DNA of 52,500 nt from Bigelowiella natans CCMP2755. Its lineage: Eukaryota; Cercozoa; Chlorarachniophyceae. Location of the stretch: the NCBI GenBank assembly GCA_000320545.1, contig ADNK01001665.1:5001-57500 (forward strand), given 5' to 3'. Below, piece after piece: positions 38,720 to 52,339 of the stretch. Positions within the stretch are counted from its first letter, which is position 1, and each line of letters starts with the position of its first letter. A program made the position numbers and the translations under genes. The notes below the pieces were generated by a model. The model searched no databases and had not been told where the DNA came from. It saw only the letters and a program-made list of their open reading frames with translations.

Positions 38720-38862
38720 ATCAGTCGAATAAAAGTCCCTCGCAGCTGCTCCATCGTAAGCAAAAGAGCCTTCAAAGAGGAAAGGGGAGAACATTATTAT
38801 CTCTCGCAAGGGCTAAACAAGCAGCATGTAATTATTCTAGACATGACGACAACTGTGATTGA
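36888..38862 (+). CDS. Coiled-coil protein with Gln/Ser-rich disordered tail
   Basis: Plus-strand exons about 36888-36978, 37223-37275, 37349-37402, 37546-37612, 37834-37893, 38110-38442 and 38548-38862 join in frame. The first five encode heptad-like, charged helices (ENARVLQKQKHIARIRGELA, VSDQINILRNKID, AKAKLEKATKMKQLLSQH, ILIHVEEEKAARLENLLR). The sixth has a ten-glutamine run and many Asp/Asn/Lys residues; the seventh has serine runs encoded by AGT repeats. The product is probably a structural or scaffold protein; no family recognised. The 5' end is not resolved: frames near 36203-36340 may belong to it. The 3' end is either the TGA at 38862 or a further exon near 39230-39301 with an acidic end (GSFAGFDDNGEDDMTTDQ). 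Confidence 0.5.
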
Positions 38863-39663
38863 TCCTCCTTCCTCAAAGTGTTTGTTTCATCCGTGCAACG
38901 TAGGATAGAATGGTGAATGAATATTGTAATGTTACTAACCAACCTATTTTTGCTGATGTAGCTGCTTCTTTCGTCTGTTATTCGGCGTGATATTGTTGAT
39001 CTATTCCAGCGGCGAGAAGAAGGGGCGACGGCAATGGTGGCAGCAAAGATGCAAACGATTTCTTCTCAATGATAAATTATGATCATCAAGGCAGAAACAG
39101 GATAACCAGCACGAATGTCAGTTCAGGAAAATATTGCAGCTAATTTCTCACATAAATTTGACACAGAGCTATCATCATCATATAGAATATAATGATAGTT
39201 ATCCATTTACATGATTTCTACTATTATAGGGCAGCTTTGCAGGATTTGATGACAACGGTGAAGACGACATGACAACAGACCAGGATGAGGATCTTACATA
39301 GACAACGACGAAACGCCCTAGATCAAAGTGTAAACGACGAAATGCTTGTCGCTTGGTTGGCAACCAGGCGCATATGTATGCACCTTGCCTCATGCGTGGT
39401 CTGATAAGCGATACACAAACATGTACGATACATGTACCAAAATGATGGCCCGCGAAGTTTGTACGTACAAATCTAGAAGCTGGGGTCTATCCAGCAATGT
39501 GCACGTTTGCGCGTGCTCTGTGAGGGTGCTCTAGCTGAGCTCCTCATTGCAAATACACATGACACGCACACTCTGTAGATCTGCAATGCCTTGGTATATA
39601 CATCATATAAATATCATGATCATATTGCATGTCTATCATAATAGACACAGCAATATGGTACAT

Positions 39664-39699
<36 letters not shown>

Positions 39700-39950
39700 A
39701 TATACACATGTACATACACATATGCTGCACGCCTGTGACCAGACTACGCCTGCTGCTAAGAAACAGCAAATCGAGAAGTAGCTGCACTCTTTTGGTAAAT
39801 CATGTACTAGATGCAGGGCGGGCTGCTTGCTAGCTTGGCTGCTACAACATGCACATTCGAGAGCCCACCTTACAATTTGACGTGTGTAAAGCAATGGCAT
39901 GTATTCACAAAGCTACACTCACATGCAATGACAATAGACATGCTTGCGCG
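38863..39950. other. Intergenic stretch between convergent genes
   Basis: Apart from a possible terminal exon near 39230-39301 (+), no gene seen. The DNA from 39350 is rich in GCATGC-like words, with a TA tract near 39669-39695. Confidence 0.45.
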
Positions 39951-42122
39951 TCAACGCATGTGATCCTCAAGCTTCTTTTTGAGGCATGAAATGTCGTAGA
40001 GCAACAGCTTTTTCCCGTCCGCTGTTTGTTCATCCAAAACCTGCACAATGAAGAATACAATTGTTATTTCTACACACTAGATGTACAAGTTGTATCTCCC
40101 CCCTCCCTCCCGTGTGCCTACATAGAATTGGATCACTCACAACTAAACACGTGCGCGCTGAGTAGCTAAAGGCTTTAGAGAACATGGGTGATGGTATGAC
40201 TTGCCAATCGTGGATATCACCAACATCATCATCGTCATTATAGTAATCATCATCAACGTCATGTCTGCATTGTCACCTCCAACGGATGAGAGAGGTTGAA
40301 GGGCGGGGCTCTCAGATTTATAGCGAAGTAATCTCCAGCCGTTATTTCGCCTGTATATCGGTGTTTTCGGGTACATCAGCTGTCACGAACGGATGGGAAA
40401 GTGAGTGAATCAAAATCACGTCTATCATTCTTACGGTTTCTTCCTTCATCGTAACTTCCAACCAGCCAATATCTGATAAATGGTTTTTCCATGTTATCAC
40501 TCATCATTCGAGCAAGTTCCATCTTCAAAAGCATTTGTAATGGTATCTTACCGTGACGAAGATGCAGCCACATTTCTTATTACCTGCCATATCTAGAGTA
40601 TATCGCCATTATCAGCGACAAAAGACGACGTTTGAATGATTGTAATGTGTTCGGTAGGAGCTCGCAAATATGAATAATACTTGTTTAGTCGGAAGATGCT
40701 GAAGACAGTCTCGCGTGAATATTAGATCATAGCCTGTTATTCATGAAATCACAGCATCATCATGAGAGAGTACATCGTGAGATATTCTATCACCGTAGCG
40801 CTACCATCAAGATCTTTCTGTGGTGAGCACAATGCAAGATTTCCGCAGTCAAACTGCCAGCTTGGGTGAGATTTGCGGTACCTACGGAATAAATGTTTCT
40901 TCATCAAACATTCTAGGGGGGAGGGGGAGATAAGAACGACGATTCTAATCTAATGAACAATTAAGTCTCTTATTCATCTATGCAACTAAGAGCTTTTCTT
41001 GAAGCGTGCAAGGATATTCTGAGAAGTACCCACAATCAATACTACAGACTATAGCTAACAATTATGAGTGGATGGATATGGTTAAACCATTCGTCGTTTG
41101 TGTCGTTAGTCGTAACCGTACTTAATTCTATTGGTCTCGATTACACTAGGAACAATATCCATCCCCTTGTACATGAACTAATCAGCAAGAAGAAGCAATC
41201 GTATCACCAGAGCACTATCGATAGCGCACGGTTGTTAAAGTGATAGTATGTGGTTCGGTGCAACAACGACAACTCTTTTTTTGGCGGAGAACCTCTGGCA
41301 TAAGTTTGCTCTGAATGTTCGCAATTAGAATCTCTGTCCACTTCATCCCTCCTGCAAGAACGAGTTGTTGTACGTGGATTTAGCAGCTGCTGCTGCTGCT
41401 GACTTCGTTGATGAACTGTACTATCATTACAACAATCTACCGCATGGCGCGTCCAGCATGCTTGTGATGTTCCTTTTGCGTATCAGCTCCAAAATGACCG
41501 CTCGGGTGTGCGTTGTGTAGGATGGTTCGGAACCTGTGGCGATGACGTAGAGAAGAGATGTATTATAAGCTATAATACGAGACAACGACGACAATGGACA
41601 GTCACAAACTATGGCAGAAATTAAATTCTCACCCAAACCAGATCCATGCCCTTCAAAGCCCCAGATTCGAGATCTGATTAGAGAGGTTTTGGTATGATCA
41701 AATGCGATGGTGACGATACAGCGGTGATATTTTATTTGCATTTCCTACTTGTAGATAGTCTCAAATGTACTCCTAGTATGTTCGTCCTCAAGTTTCTTCA
41801 CTGTAATATCGTCGTTTTGCGATTTATCACTCTGCATCACGCCATTTGGATTCAAGACCCCTCCCCTCAACAACACATGGGCGAGTCGTTTGCGATAATC
41901 ACCAGGGCTTGCCGGAGAGTAACACTGAGAATCGCTTCTTCTGCTGCAATTACTTTTTATGTTGACACAAGGGCTCCTAAGACTCCGAGAGAATACTGAA
42001 TATTCAAATGGCAAACTACTGCTACTTCTGCTACTGCTGCCACTGTCAAAGTAGTTTAGCAGCAGCAAAAGGAGGATAATGGCGATCAGCGTGCTGCGCC
42101 ACACAATGTGAAGCGTCTTCAT
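39951..42122 (-). CDS. Membrane-anchored class I SAM-dependent methyltransferase
   Basis: Minus-strand exons from the ATG at 42122 to a TGA at 39951-39953. The first exon encodes a type II anchor (VWRSTLIAIILLLLLLNYF) followed by a Ser-rich stem. Later exons encode IWGFEGHGSGLG, SEPSYTTHTRAVILELIRKR, the SAM motif ITSMLDAPCG, GGMKWTEILIANIQ, YKGMDIVPSVIETNR, WQFDCGNLALCSPQKDLD, YDLIFTRDCLQHLPTKQ, a short exon with CGCIFVT, SYDEGRNREITAGDYFAINL with PPFNLSHP, and a last exon with LLLYDISCLKKKLEDH. The order LDAPCG - DIV - D - RDxLQHLP fits a known group of small-molecule or sugar methyltransferases. The anchor suggests action in the Golgi/ER lumen. The substrate is unknown. Exon borders around LPTKQ and CGCIFVT are approximate. 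Confidence 0.82.
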
Positions 42123-42701
42123 GATCGCGACAACTAACTATTCCAATTGTTGGTCCTGAGCAATCTTCTTGTTCTTCGCTGATCAGCTATACCGCTATAC
42201 CGCAATGATCGCCATCATGCCATCATGCTGCATCCATCCATCCCCGGAACGTGTCCTGCCGTGCGCACAGCGTGGGAGTTCCCGTGCGTGCAGCTGTGTC
42301 GTACTGTGCTGAGGGGAATTATCATCGACGACAAGAATAGAGTCTCAATTTTGTAACTGCGACAACAAATCGTGCTCCTCCATCGCACTCGTTCTCTTTT
42401 TCTCTGCGGGATCTGCACGAATAATGCGACGGCGACGGGATGCGAAACGGCGAGAAGGATCGTAGTGATATGTTGTCGCAAGAGATAAAATTGCATTCAG
42501 AATCAAGAGAAAGTGCTGTCGCAGGTCATTAACGCCCTTGCTACTCTGCTGCCAAGCCTAGCCACAAGCATCTTCTCCTTCCAGTATCTCCTCCTCCTCC
42601 TCCCTACAACTACTACCACTGGGGTCATCCCTGCCTCCGTCGAAGGACGTTCCCTTCTTCCCAGTTACATCGCGTAGCAGCGAAGAAGTCTGGGTAGGAA
42701 T
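42123..42701. promoter_or_regulatory. Divergent intergenic region between methyltransferase and F-box/RhoGEF genes
   Basis: About 0.6 kb between start codons facing away from each other; presumably holds both promoters. No specific motif recognised. Confidence 0.4.
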
Positions 42702-43537
42702 ATGACAGATCAATTAAATCGATCCATTGGGAATGGACTCGGCGCGTCGTCGAGATCCATGCCGATAACGACGTCTAGCGTACAGCGAGAACCAGGCAGT
42801 CGCAGTGCACGTGTTCATATTGATCTTAGTAGCAGTAGTAGTAGCGATAGTAGCAGTAGCAGCAGTAGCAGCAGTAGGATCTGTGGAAGTGATATTTCCC
42901 GGCATAGAAGTAGTAATCACGTAAGTAGTAGTAGTGCTGCCAAAGAAGCAAACGTAGCCATTGCCACGACAAGGAGAAGTATCAGCTTCGTTCCGGCTCA
43001 TATTGTACACGATTCGATCTTTGTCTATCTTGACCCCCAATCTCTCGCCAATACCTGTAACATTGTTTGTAAGGTGTGTATTACGGGAAAGGACAATGGG
43101 AGGGGAGAAAGAGATGGGGGGGGGGGGCGACGATGAGAAAGGCGTGGGTTGAAAGACTATTAAAAAATCAATTGTATTCCAATAAATGAAGAGGGAGTGG
43201 TGTTTGGTTTTCTCATCCCTATTGATCACCTACAACAAATGATATAAGCTGTCTTGTGGTGGTTCCGTAGTTGCTGCTTTGCTCATTCGATAACTGAATA
43301 AGTATTCTCATTTTTCTATTCCCTTTTGATTAGCGATGGCGGATAATGGCGTCAGGATGTCGCTTGTGGCATTGTCTTTGTAAACTTAGATGGAATATAC
43401 GGTATGGTGATGTTAGCATAGTGTAATAAGATGTACGCGGGCTGTTGTGTAGAATATGATGACCTCCATGTGAAACTCTCTCTGCTCCTCTCACAGATTA
43501 AATTGCCAACTCACTTTAAATACACGCGTTCGCGCCA

Positions 43538-43588
<51 letters not shown>

Positions 43589-43609
43589 GTGCGGGTGCGT
43601 GTTTTGTGT

Positions 43610-43652
<43 letters not shown>

Positions 43653-45305
43653 GCTTTCGTTCTCACTTAACTGCATGTTGCACATATAATAACTACCAGC
43701 ACTCCCATGTGCCGTGCGCGTGTCTACGGAAGTAACAAGTGGATTCAGGTAAGCATGAATTGCTGCGATAATACATCACAAGAGGAAGGGGGGAGGGGGA
43801 TCGGGCAGCACATGCATTGGTCCGAACTCCAATCTTATTTACACTGATACAACTGACGTTATAATCATCATCATTATCATCATCTATTCATCTCAGCAAG
43901 TACTATATGTGTATAAATTCAAGGTCTACAAGAGTCTTTCCCGTAGGATGAGGATGCCTCGGGGGAAATATACCGGTAATAATCAACAGTGTTGCTACTC
44001 GTTGCTGTGGAAAGTTGTAACAGCTCTCCTCCTTTTACCTCTCGATCTTGTTCCTGTTCTTTTTCTTCCTCTCTGGAATTTTTTATACGTAGTCGTAGTC
44101 GATGATGTTGATGATGATGATGGAATTGTGGCTGTAATTGTAATTGCCATCAGGGTCTCGATGTAGAGTCTTCGCAACAGGAAGGTATCAAGGAGTATTG
44201 TCATCGCCGTCGTGATTTTACATTATTCTTCTCTAATATCTGGCACCACCCCCCATTGGTTGTTCCGGTGCAATAGGAAGCAGCTCAACCAACGACAGCA
44301 ATTCATATTTCCTCGAGTCACTTATATCGTCATTAATTATTACCCCCACACCCCCCACAATCCTTTTGCCTTCCTCAGCTTCCTGACAGATAGACGTTCT
44401 TTCAATAGGCATGAGGGCGTCGATGTTTGGGTATCTGTTGTCCACAGGCCAGACTGCTCTTTGCGATCAACATCTTCGCAGGTGACAGGATAATCATCAC
44501 CAATGACGAGAGCTTCACGTACAATTCTCTCTCTCATATTACTAATAATACTACAATACTCGATGTCTGTCCTTCTGCTGCTGCTTTGCATAGATTCTCG
44601 CTCCGACTCTACAAGCAGAATGGCCAACGATACGTAATGAAGCATTAAGGACTCTCTCTCTCTCTCTCTCTTTCACATACACACACATAAGCGTACATTT
44701 CACTTTTATTAATTGACGCCCATGGGGGAATATTCTGACTTTATATTACCTGATGCTCTACTGTTCAGGAATGAGAATTGCTATTCAAAACATAACAAAG
44801 CACACGGTTACTGAAACCTTAGATAGTAGCGATAGTATGTAGCAATGCACGGCTGCATGTCGCTGCTAAAGTATAAAGATATTGAACTAAACAGAGGGGA
44901 GAAAACGAAGAGAAGATAAGCATGATTATATTCACAGAGATCTGACAACGCACTGACCGTTTGACACGCAAGAGTGGAGATCCCCTTCCTCCCCTCCCCT
45001 CTCTCTCCCTGTCTCTTGGCCTTTAATTTAATCATTTGCCGACTTGATGCTATGCATGCAGGTGTTGCTATCAACACTTCCCCAGGATCTCAAACTATTC
45101 ATTCGAATGAAGAGTGGAATGATTGTGGTATCTACGATACAGATTAATGCAACGACTAAAACCAAATGATCCACAGCCATGATGATGATGATGGTGATGA
45201 TGATGATGATGATCTTGTGATCATGATAGTTTTAGATTTTGTTTGCGTGTTCAAAGCATTCATCCAGTGTAGTATCACTTAGAGCATTCTTCTTCATTTA
45301 CACGG

Positions 45306-45344
<39 letters not shown>

Positions 45345-45896
45345 GATATCAGAAACCAGTTTTGCACGAGCATCAGCAGCAGCAGCAGCAGCAGCAGCAT
45401 CTTCCAAATGAGAGGGGAAATTTTTCTCCTCCTCCTCTTCCTGGTAGCAGTGGTGCTGTTATCGTTCATGATGCTAGCGAACAAGGGCAGGAAGAGAAGA
45501 AGGCGAGTAGTAAAAGAAGGAGTAAAAGAGGCATGGATCATGATCTCCAACAGTATGTGAAAGAGGATGACACTATCTCGCCACGTGTGGTCGCTATAGA
45601 TGGCCGAAAAGTACAACGCTATGCAGGAGAGAAGGTAATAATAACCTATCCCATCAGACAACTACGAAGTCAATCTTATCATCATTACCACTGAGCACGT
45701 TCACCATTCTCATCATGTAACAAAGGTGTCGCTCGGTCCCCTCGCATTCGCTGTATTGGAGGCCAGTTTTCCTGCCGCTGTCAGGTATCCGTAGTCGTCG
45801 TAGTAGTAATCGCCGTCGTCTTGGTAGTAGTAAGTTGCTGTTGTTGTCATTGTTGTTTTTCTGGCAAGTGCCCTATATTTACTGGTGGATTTCATG

Positions 45897-45927
<31 letters not shown>

Positions 45928-48333
45928 ATGTATAATGTCCTCTGCTACTTCTGTGTTGTTTTGCAGGGGCGTTAGATTCGAACCGGAGTTTCTCGAGCAA
46001 TGTGACATGTACGCTACACATATGTGCATATACAACAACGACTCCCCATAGTTATTAGCTGTCCTGAGAAGAATCAAGGCAGCATATAATCATATCTCGT
46101 GATGATCCATATCTGATGATAGCTAGCACACCATGTACTACTACTACTACTAATACTAATACTGGTACAACCGACAGATCAGCATCGTTGATGTCTTCCC
46201 ACTCCGCATACTACACCTGATTGAGTGTCAAAATCATGTCTACTGCTATTAGGATGTGCCTCTGTGGTTATAAAGCTGCTGCCGCGGAAGGAGAAAGTGA
46301 TGATACGCAATTCAGTGGAGTCAACAAACATGGGCGTGGCACTGAAGAGGAAGATGTGGTTGTAAGCAGTCGTTGTGAACATGAGGAAGGGGGGAATAAG
46401 CATGCTGTGCAACTTCATTGCTACCAGAAACAGCATGGCAGTGGAAGAAATAGACAGCAGACAAAATGGCAACGTGTGACTCCGCGTATTAATTTCATCG
46501 ACGATGGGGAAATATGGTATTAGCTAGCAGTTGCAAAAACAGCGGGATTTACTCCCACTAACCCCCCCTCATTACTAATCGCTACAATCAACTTAAAAAT
46601 GATAAACCATCATTGCTGAGTCTGCTTTTGAACAGGAAACATTACTCGAGTTTGCCTGGAGGCTACATGTACCTCAACGATTTAGACACAATTGCTCACA
46701 ATAACAGACAAGACAAAGGCTTTCTGTGAACCAAAAATTGTAAATGACAAAATCGTTGTGGATTTGTGGCCGCACATATCATCATGCGTCAGTTTGTACG
46801 TTGAGGTACGATGTGTTTGTGAACGATGACGTTTGAATGCGATGCCATGCATGCATGCAGTGCGCTTGCTGCTGGGTGACAACCACACCCCACATTTCAT
46901 TCCCCTGCCATCGGGGGTAGCAAAAATTGCGAAAATGTGCAACATGAAAATTTGCCTGTCAGCTCACACGCGGAATGCGAATTGCCTATGCCGCCCTGAA
47001 ATGCGATTCTGTGCCTCAAATGTAGGTGCAACTGGGCGAAACTGATTGCGCTGATCAATGTTGGAACCTGTTCTGCTTTTTTGGTGTCCATCGTGCACAG
47101 TTTTTTTTCGGCTTGTGCGCAGACTTTGTGCCCAAGCTAGCAAGTTGCAGGTCGCAGCAAGCCCATCTGCTGTGAAGCTGCTTCGCGCTCATTGCTAGGT
47201 TGATGGTAGTGCCACGCTAGCACGCATTTACACATCTGCATGAGTGCTCAGTTGTTCATCATCTTCAATGCGCGGCAGGCTTCCACATGCCAGTGTCTTT
47301 GATGGTGGACAAACTCTCGTCATCACGGTCGTCATCAACCAACGGCTTCTTTGTCGCCATGTCTACGATGTTGAGCCAACCAACTTTGGACGAACATGCG
47401 ACGACCGACGACGCAACCGTGTTGTTTTCTAGCTGCGACAAGCTATTTAATTAGACGTAGGTTTAAAACGGATTTCATTTCTATTAAAAAACAAACACAC
47501 GGATAAGATCTGTCCTCCGCCCCCTTCTAGTGCTGTCAGTTTAGCTAATCAGCGTGTCACAGCGTGAAGGGAGTTTGGCATGGGGAACTTCTTATGCAGG
47601 CGAATTGATGATGATGAGCTGATATCGGTGCCTTGACAATTCAATTACATCGAAAAGAATGATTCTGGACAGTGGCGATGTAGCATATTCGCGACGATCT
47701 TCTCATTGTGTCACCATACTCTCTCTCCGGATTTTGTTTTCATACCTCCACCTCTCACGTTTTTTTAATTCTCCTATGTTCGCAACAAACAGAAAGAGGT
47801 GAAGCTGCCGAATGCACAAGACAAACGTGGGAGGACTTCAGACCCGGAAACTCAAGGTGAAGGTGGTGTGCTGGTGTGGTATGTTGCGCAAGTGCTCCTA
47901 CTCTCCGCTTCCCCCTTTCTCTCCCCTGCTGGATTGCCTTTGGTTACCAATTGTAAGTTTCTTCTTCGTTGGCCAAAATACTAGGTGCATTGGCCATACA
48001 GGCTGCTATTAAGGCTGTCTTGTCAAAGAAGGTTACTCGAGATACGTGCGATCATCTTGCTATGTCAAGTTTCTACATCATGCTGCTGCTGCTGCTGTAA
48101 GGTTTCTGTACATATTCCGCAGCTATCATTTCAATAAAATGTGGCACCGCGCAGCTGTTACATCTGTTTGCTTTCGGATGCTGCAAAGATGCAGTTTACC
48201 ACAGCACTCCGTAGCCTTCATACAATACTTAATTGCAGGCGTGTGAAAAGATACACAAGAGGCGTACAAGACGAATGAACGCTGAAACAGAGGTCTCGCA
48301 CTTACCCTGTTTGGGAAATTCCAAAAAAAAGTC

Positions 48334-48380
<47 letters not shown>

Positions 48381-49144
48381 ATATTGTATCAGCTGTCGCA
48401 GAACGAAATAAGTGCTTAGTTTGTTTGAGCGTCGTTCATCTTTGACAGATGTTGGAAAATGAGCGAAAGTATGTCGGGTACTTGAACATTCTGAGAGATG
48501 TTTACCAATATCCCATCGAGGTAGTGACGCAATGGCGAACGTGATGCAGATGCATTCACATCTGATTTGTGTAGATCTCTATCGTGTGTGTTACTTGCAG
48601 TAGCATTGTACGACGAAAACAAGGAGAAGAAGAACAAGAACAAGAACAACACTGCAACTCCCAACATTGCTATCAGCTAACTCACCATTGTTCAACCCTG
48701 CGTCTATTGATGACGACGATGGCGATGATGATGATGATGATAATGAGCGTGCACCCGTTCTAATTACAGGTCTTGGCAAAGAAAAGAAAGTGGAAATCGG
48801 TAGTAATCAAGTGAAATATAGGACGACTAAGGGCTGCTGCTTAATTGAGTATTAGAGAAACAGCAGCCGGAATTGATCGATGAGTGCGATGTTCCCTTAT
48901 GTCTACGATGGATTGATAGGAGAACTATACATTTGCAACTCTGCTGGAAGATGTAAAAGTATGCGTGTGTGTGTGTGCGTGTGTGTGCGTGTAGATGTAT
49001 GGCAACGACTGATAACGATGGCACTTCTATTTCAGAATGACATTTCTGGAATTTTTAGCTACTTGAAGCCTATACTTGACCTTCATCAGGAGACTATCTT
49101 ACCAGTTAGAATATCCTGATGACGACGATGATGATTCATGATTG

Positions 49145-49177
<33 letters not shown>

Positions 49178-49708
49178 CGATGACGATGATGATTATGATG
49201 ATGATGATGAGGATGATGATAACTGCATACTTTCACTTCCCTGATGAAGATGGTGGTTGTGGTGGTGGTGGTAGCTCGATGATTGCGTTGTTATTTCTAC
49301 TTTAACGGTGACATTTTTGCGTGGGAGTTTCTCTACGATTGTTCTTGAGCAGCTAGTAGCGCGACTATGTGCGTGTTCGTTCATCTTTGTGGATATTGTG
49401 ATATCATACTGTTTACCACACCATCACCAACCATATTGTTTGCTTGTGCTTGTGCTGCTGATCGAAGGAATTGGAGAAGTCATATGCAGAAGGCAAAGGA
49501 GTTGCAGCTCCGTTCAACAAGTAGTAACGGAATGAGGATGATGATGAGTTGATGAGTTGATGATAACAGAGGAATGTCTTCTATGAGTTTAGAGTCATAT
49601 GAGCTCCTCATCTTAATACGTCGTTTTATGAATAATTGAAGGTACGCGAAGTTCTTTGGAATATATGCACAGTATCTTCAGAACTACAATCATGCTTGCG
49701 ACATCTTG

Positions 49709-49743
<35 letters not shown>

Positions 49744-49910
49744 ACGTCTACAACATGAAGGAACGGATGGCTAAATCAATACATGCTCATGCCAGGCATC
49801 GATATAGGACCAAGCACAAGAGATTTCGCACACTCTTAGACACACAAAGAAACGATCCGGTATTCCCCCTCCCCCTCCCCCCCCCTCCCCCCCCTCCACA
49901 CACACGCACA

Positions 49911-49945
<35 letters not shown>

Positions 49946-50077
49946 GGAGAGAGAGAGAGAGAGGCATTAGTATAATTATTAAGTAAAATTGTTGATCGTA
50001 CACAGAACACAGGAAGGCGAAAGTTTCAAGATATAGTATCTTACATGATTATGCCTTGTCAGAGAATATCAAGGTAC

Positions 50078-50112
<35 letters not shown>

Positions 50113-50737
50113 TTCAACAGTAGCACCCTGCTGAATAAACAACGACATCTCAAAAAGCTACTGTCAAATAAGTAGAATCAATGTGATTTGACATAGATCT
50201 GAAATCTAAACCAATTAGCATATCATGTTTTTTTACTTACTCCTTCCCCTTCCCCTCCCCCTCCCCATTCTCCTCATCCTCCTCCTGCTACTACTACTGC
50301 TGCGACTACGTACGCAGATATCAGCTGCTGCTAATGGAGATTATGAAAAATAGTTTTGAGGAGGAAAATCCAATGTAAGAGCACATGTCCTTTCACACAA
50401 TCTTAATAGTTCCCCCCCCCCCCCCTTCCCTCTTCCCTATTTCCCTGATAATATCTCTCCCTCCCTAAGAGTCAAAGACCAACAATAACGATACCTTGTT
50501 CTTCTATATACTACAATTCAGACGGTATAAGGAGATTGAGTCAGCTCATAACGTTGTGCAGTCCGTGGCCATGAGCAATGAGCTGTATCAAAAGAATTCA
50601 GAGGATATCACTCGCCTCTTGCAGCTTCAAAACAAGATAAAAGGTGGTAGTAGGAGTAATGATAGTAATCATAGCAGTAGTTGTAGTAGCTGTAGTAATA
50701 AAATGTGTTTAGTATTTTACCCCTCCTCGTTCTTGTA

Positions 50738-50784
<47 letters not shown>

Positions 50785-52033
50785 ACCCACTGACTGGCTC
50801 TCCCTCTCTTAGCGCTGTCAATTACCGTTTTCGCTCCCACGAGACGTCTTGTAAAGGAGGGAGAGGCTGAGGTAGTGCCATCATCATTATCGTCATCATC
50901 ATTATAGTTGACAGCATCTGTCATATTCGCATTGTAAGCGCATATCGCCTCTCTTAATTTTCACACTTATTCATAAAAGAGTAGCAGTAGTAGTGGTGAT
51001 CAAGCACACTTTCTCCTCCTACAACTTCGTTCAATAAAACAATTATATATGATGAGGTATCATTGATAAATTTTTGCAGGTCGGTATAGCAGATCTGCTC
51101 AATCCGACAGAATCGCATCAATATTTCAGCGTAATTCAATGCAACAATTACAACAACAACCACTACTACAACGATGCTATGATGATAACATAAAACACAC
51201 TTTGATGAGCACTTAGAAGTGCTGTTAGGTAACAATAAAGAGTCACACAACCTACTACTACGATATATCAAGAATGTCCAAGAAAATACAAGTCATCACA
51301 CATAATACACAAACATCAACCCATTATTATATTCATGCTAGGAAAAGATGGAAACAACGAAGAAGATAACCCCGAGCAAGCTTTATGTGTTTAGTGATCT
51401 TATTCTATGGACGAATCTCAAGGTGAAGTCCAGTTTTATGAGCTTGGATGTTGCTATCAAGATGCCGTGAAAGCTGTCATCTCATCAACTTTGTTCTCTT
51501 GGCAAATAATGGGAACTACTAAGCTGTTATTAACATGTGTTCTCCCACTCGAGCGAGAAAAAAGTTATTATTACCATTTACTATTCTTCTGCATGTCTAT
51601 TCGTTGTGCGTATTCATTGTAAAACAGGATGAATATAGCGGCAGCGCTAGCTTGCTTGGAAGTCGATTAGAGGCTTGTGGAGAGAAAAAGGCCATAGGTG
51701 TATTATCTTTGAACAATGACTGCGTTTTAAATGTATTTATATATTTCGCAAACTAGCCAACATTGCCAATAACACCACATCATCATCATCATCACCATCA
51801 TCATTATCAAAATAATACTTGTCATCTTCATTTGTTATCACAGGTGAATCCTTCTACATGATCTTAAAGGATGCTGCGCTCGTAGGAAAGAAAAACAAGA
51901 GAAGGTAACATGTCAAACTGCATCTTTCTTTTCTCTCTTTCTCTTCCGACTGACTCCTCTATCTTTCCGTTCTGAAACATGCGTCGTTTGGATTCAGCTA
52001 TATGCACAAGTGCTGCTATGTCTCACCATCATC

Positions 52034-52067
<34 letters not shown>

Positions 52068-52339
52068 TCATTGTGGTTGTTGTTGGTTATGTAGAAAGGA
52101 CACCATGCTGCATGTGTCATTTGGAGGTAAGGTGGGAAGCAGTCAAAAAGGACGAACAACGGGTGAGTAAACACGAACACAGACACACGGCAGTTTTTAT
52201 CATTGCCCAAGTGTCAGCTCCGTCTCTCTAACTTGGAATGATGTCAATTACAGTGGACAAATGGGTGGGGGCCATTCGCGATGCAATTAGCAGCTGCAAC
52301 AAAGCAGAAGCTAGTCGGAAATTGAGGACAATGAGATAG
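42702..52339 (+). CDS. F-box + DH-PH Rho guanine-nucleotide exchange factor (ECT2L-like architecture)
   Basis: A long multi-exon gene from the ATG at 42702 to a TAG at 52337-52339. Exon 1 ends in an F-box (SFVPAHIVHDSIFVYLDPQS, LANTCNIVCK), continued by RWRIMASGCRLWHCLCKLRW (43334-43401). Middle exons are partly resolved (43897-44013, 44154 onward, 45062-45127, 45353-45634 with a Gln run). The DH domain follows: MLENERKYVGYLNILRDVYQ (48449-48520), NDISGIFSYLKPILDLHQE, YAKFFGIYAQYLQNYNHACD (49642-49707), FQDIVSYMIMPCQRIS (50006-50073), YQLLLMEIMKNS (50317-50374) and a helix at 50522-50643. PH exons include 51342-51423 (LYVFSDLILWTNLK), 51628-51697, 51844-51904, 52095-52162 and 52254-52339 (DKWVGAIRDAISSC). 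Role: DH-PH activates Rho GTPases; the F-box should bind SKP1/cullin. Human ECT2L has the same pairing. One long gene is inferred; two genes remain possible because exons at 44.3-48.4 kb are uncertain. Confidence 0.75.
43540..43648. repeat. (TA)n and (GA)n microsatellites in an F-box/RhoGEF intron
   Basis: TA run at about 43540-43584 and GA run at about 43614-43648, with about 30 bases of unique DNA between them. Confidence 0.9.
48336..48377. repeat. (TA)n microsatellite before the first DH exon
   Basis: TA-rich run about 70 bases upstream of the acceptor at 48449. Confidence 0.85.
49140..49215. repeat. (GAT)n trinucleotide tract in a DH intron
   Basis: Interrupted GAT/GAC repeats just downstream of the exon encoding NDISGIFSYLKPILDLHQE. 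Similar GAT/CAT tracts occur at about 45900-45927 and 52030-52070 in the same gene. Confidence 0.85.
49899..49965. repeat. (CA)n-(GA)n compound microsatellite in a DH intron
   Basis: CA run followed by GA run, the same order as in the 33.7-kb compound tract. Confidence 0.9.
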
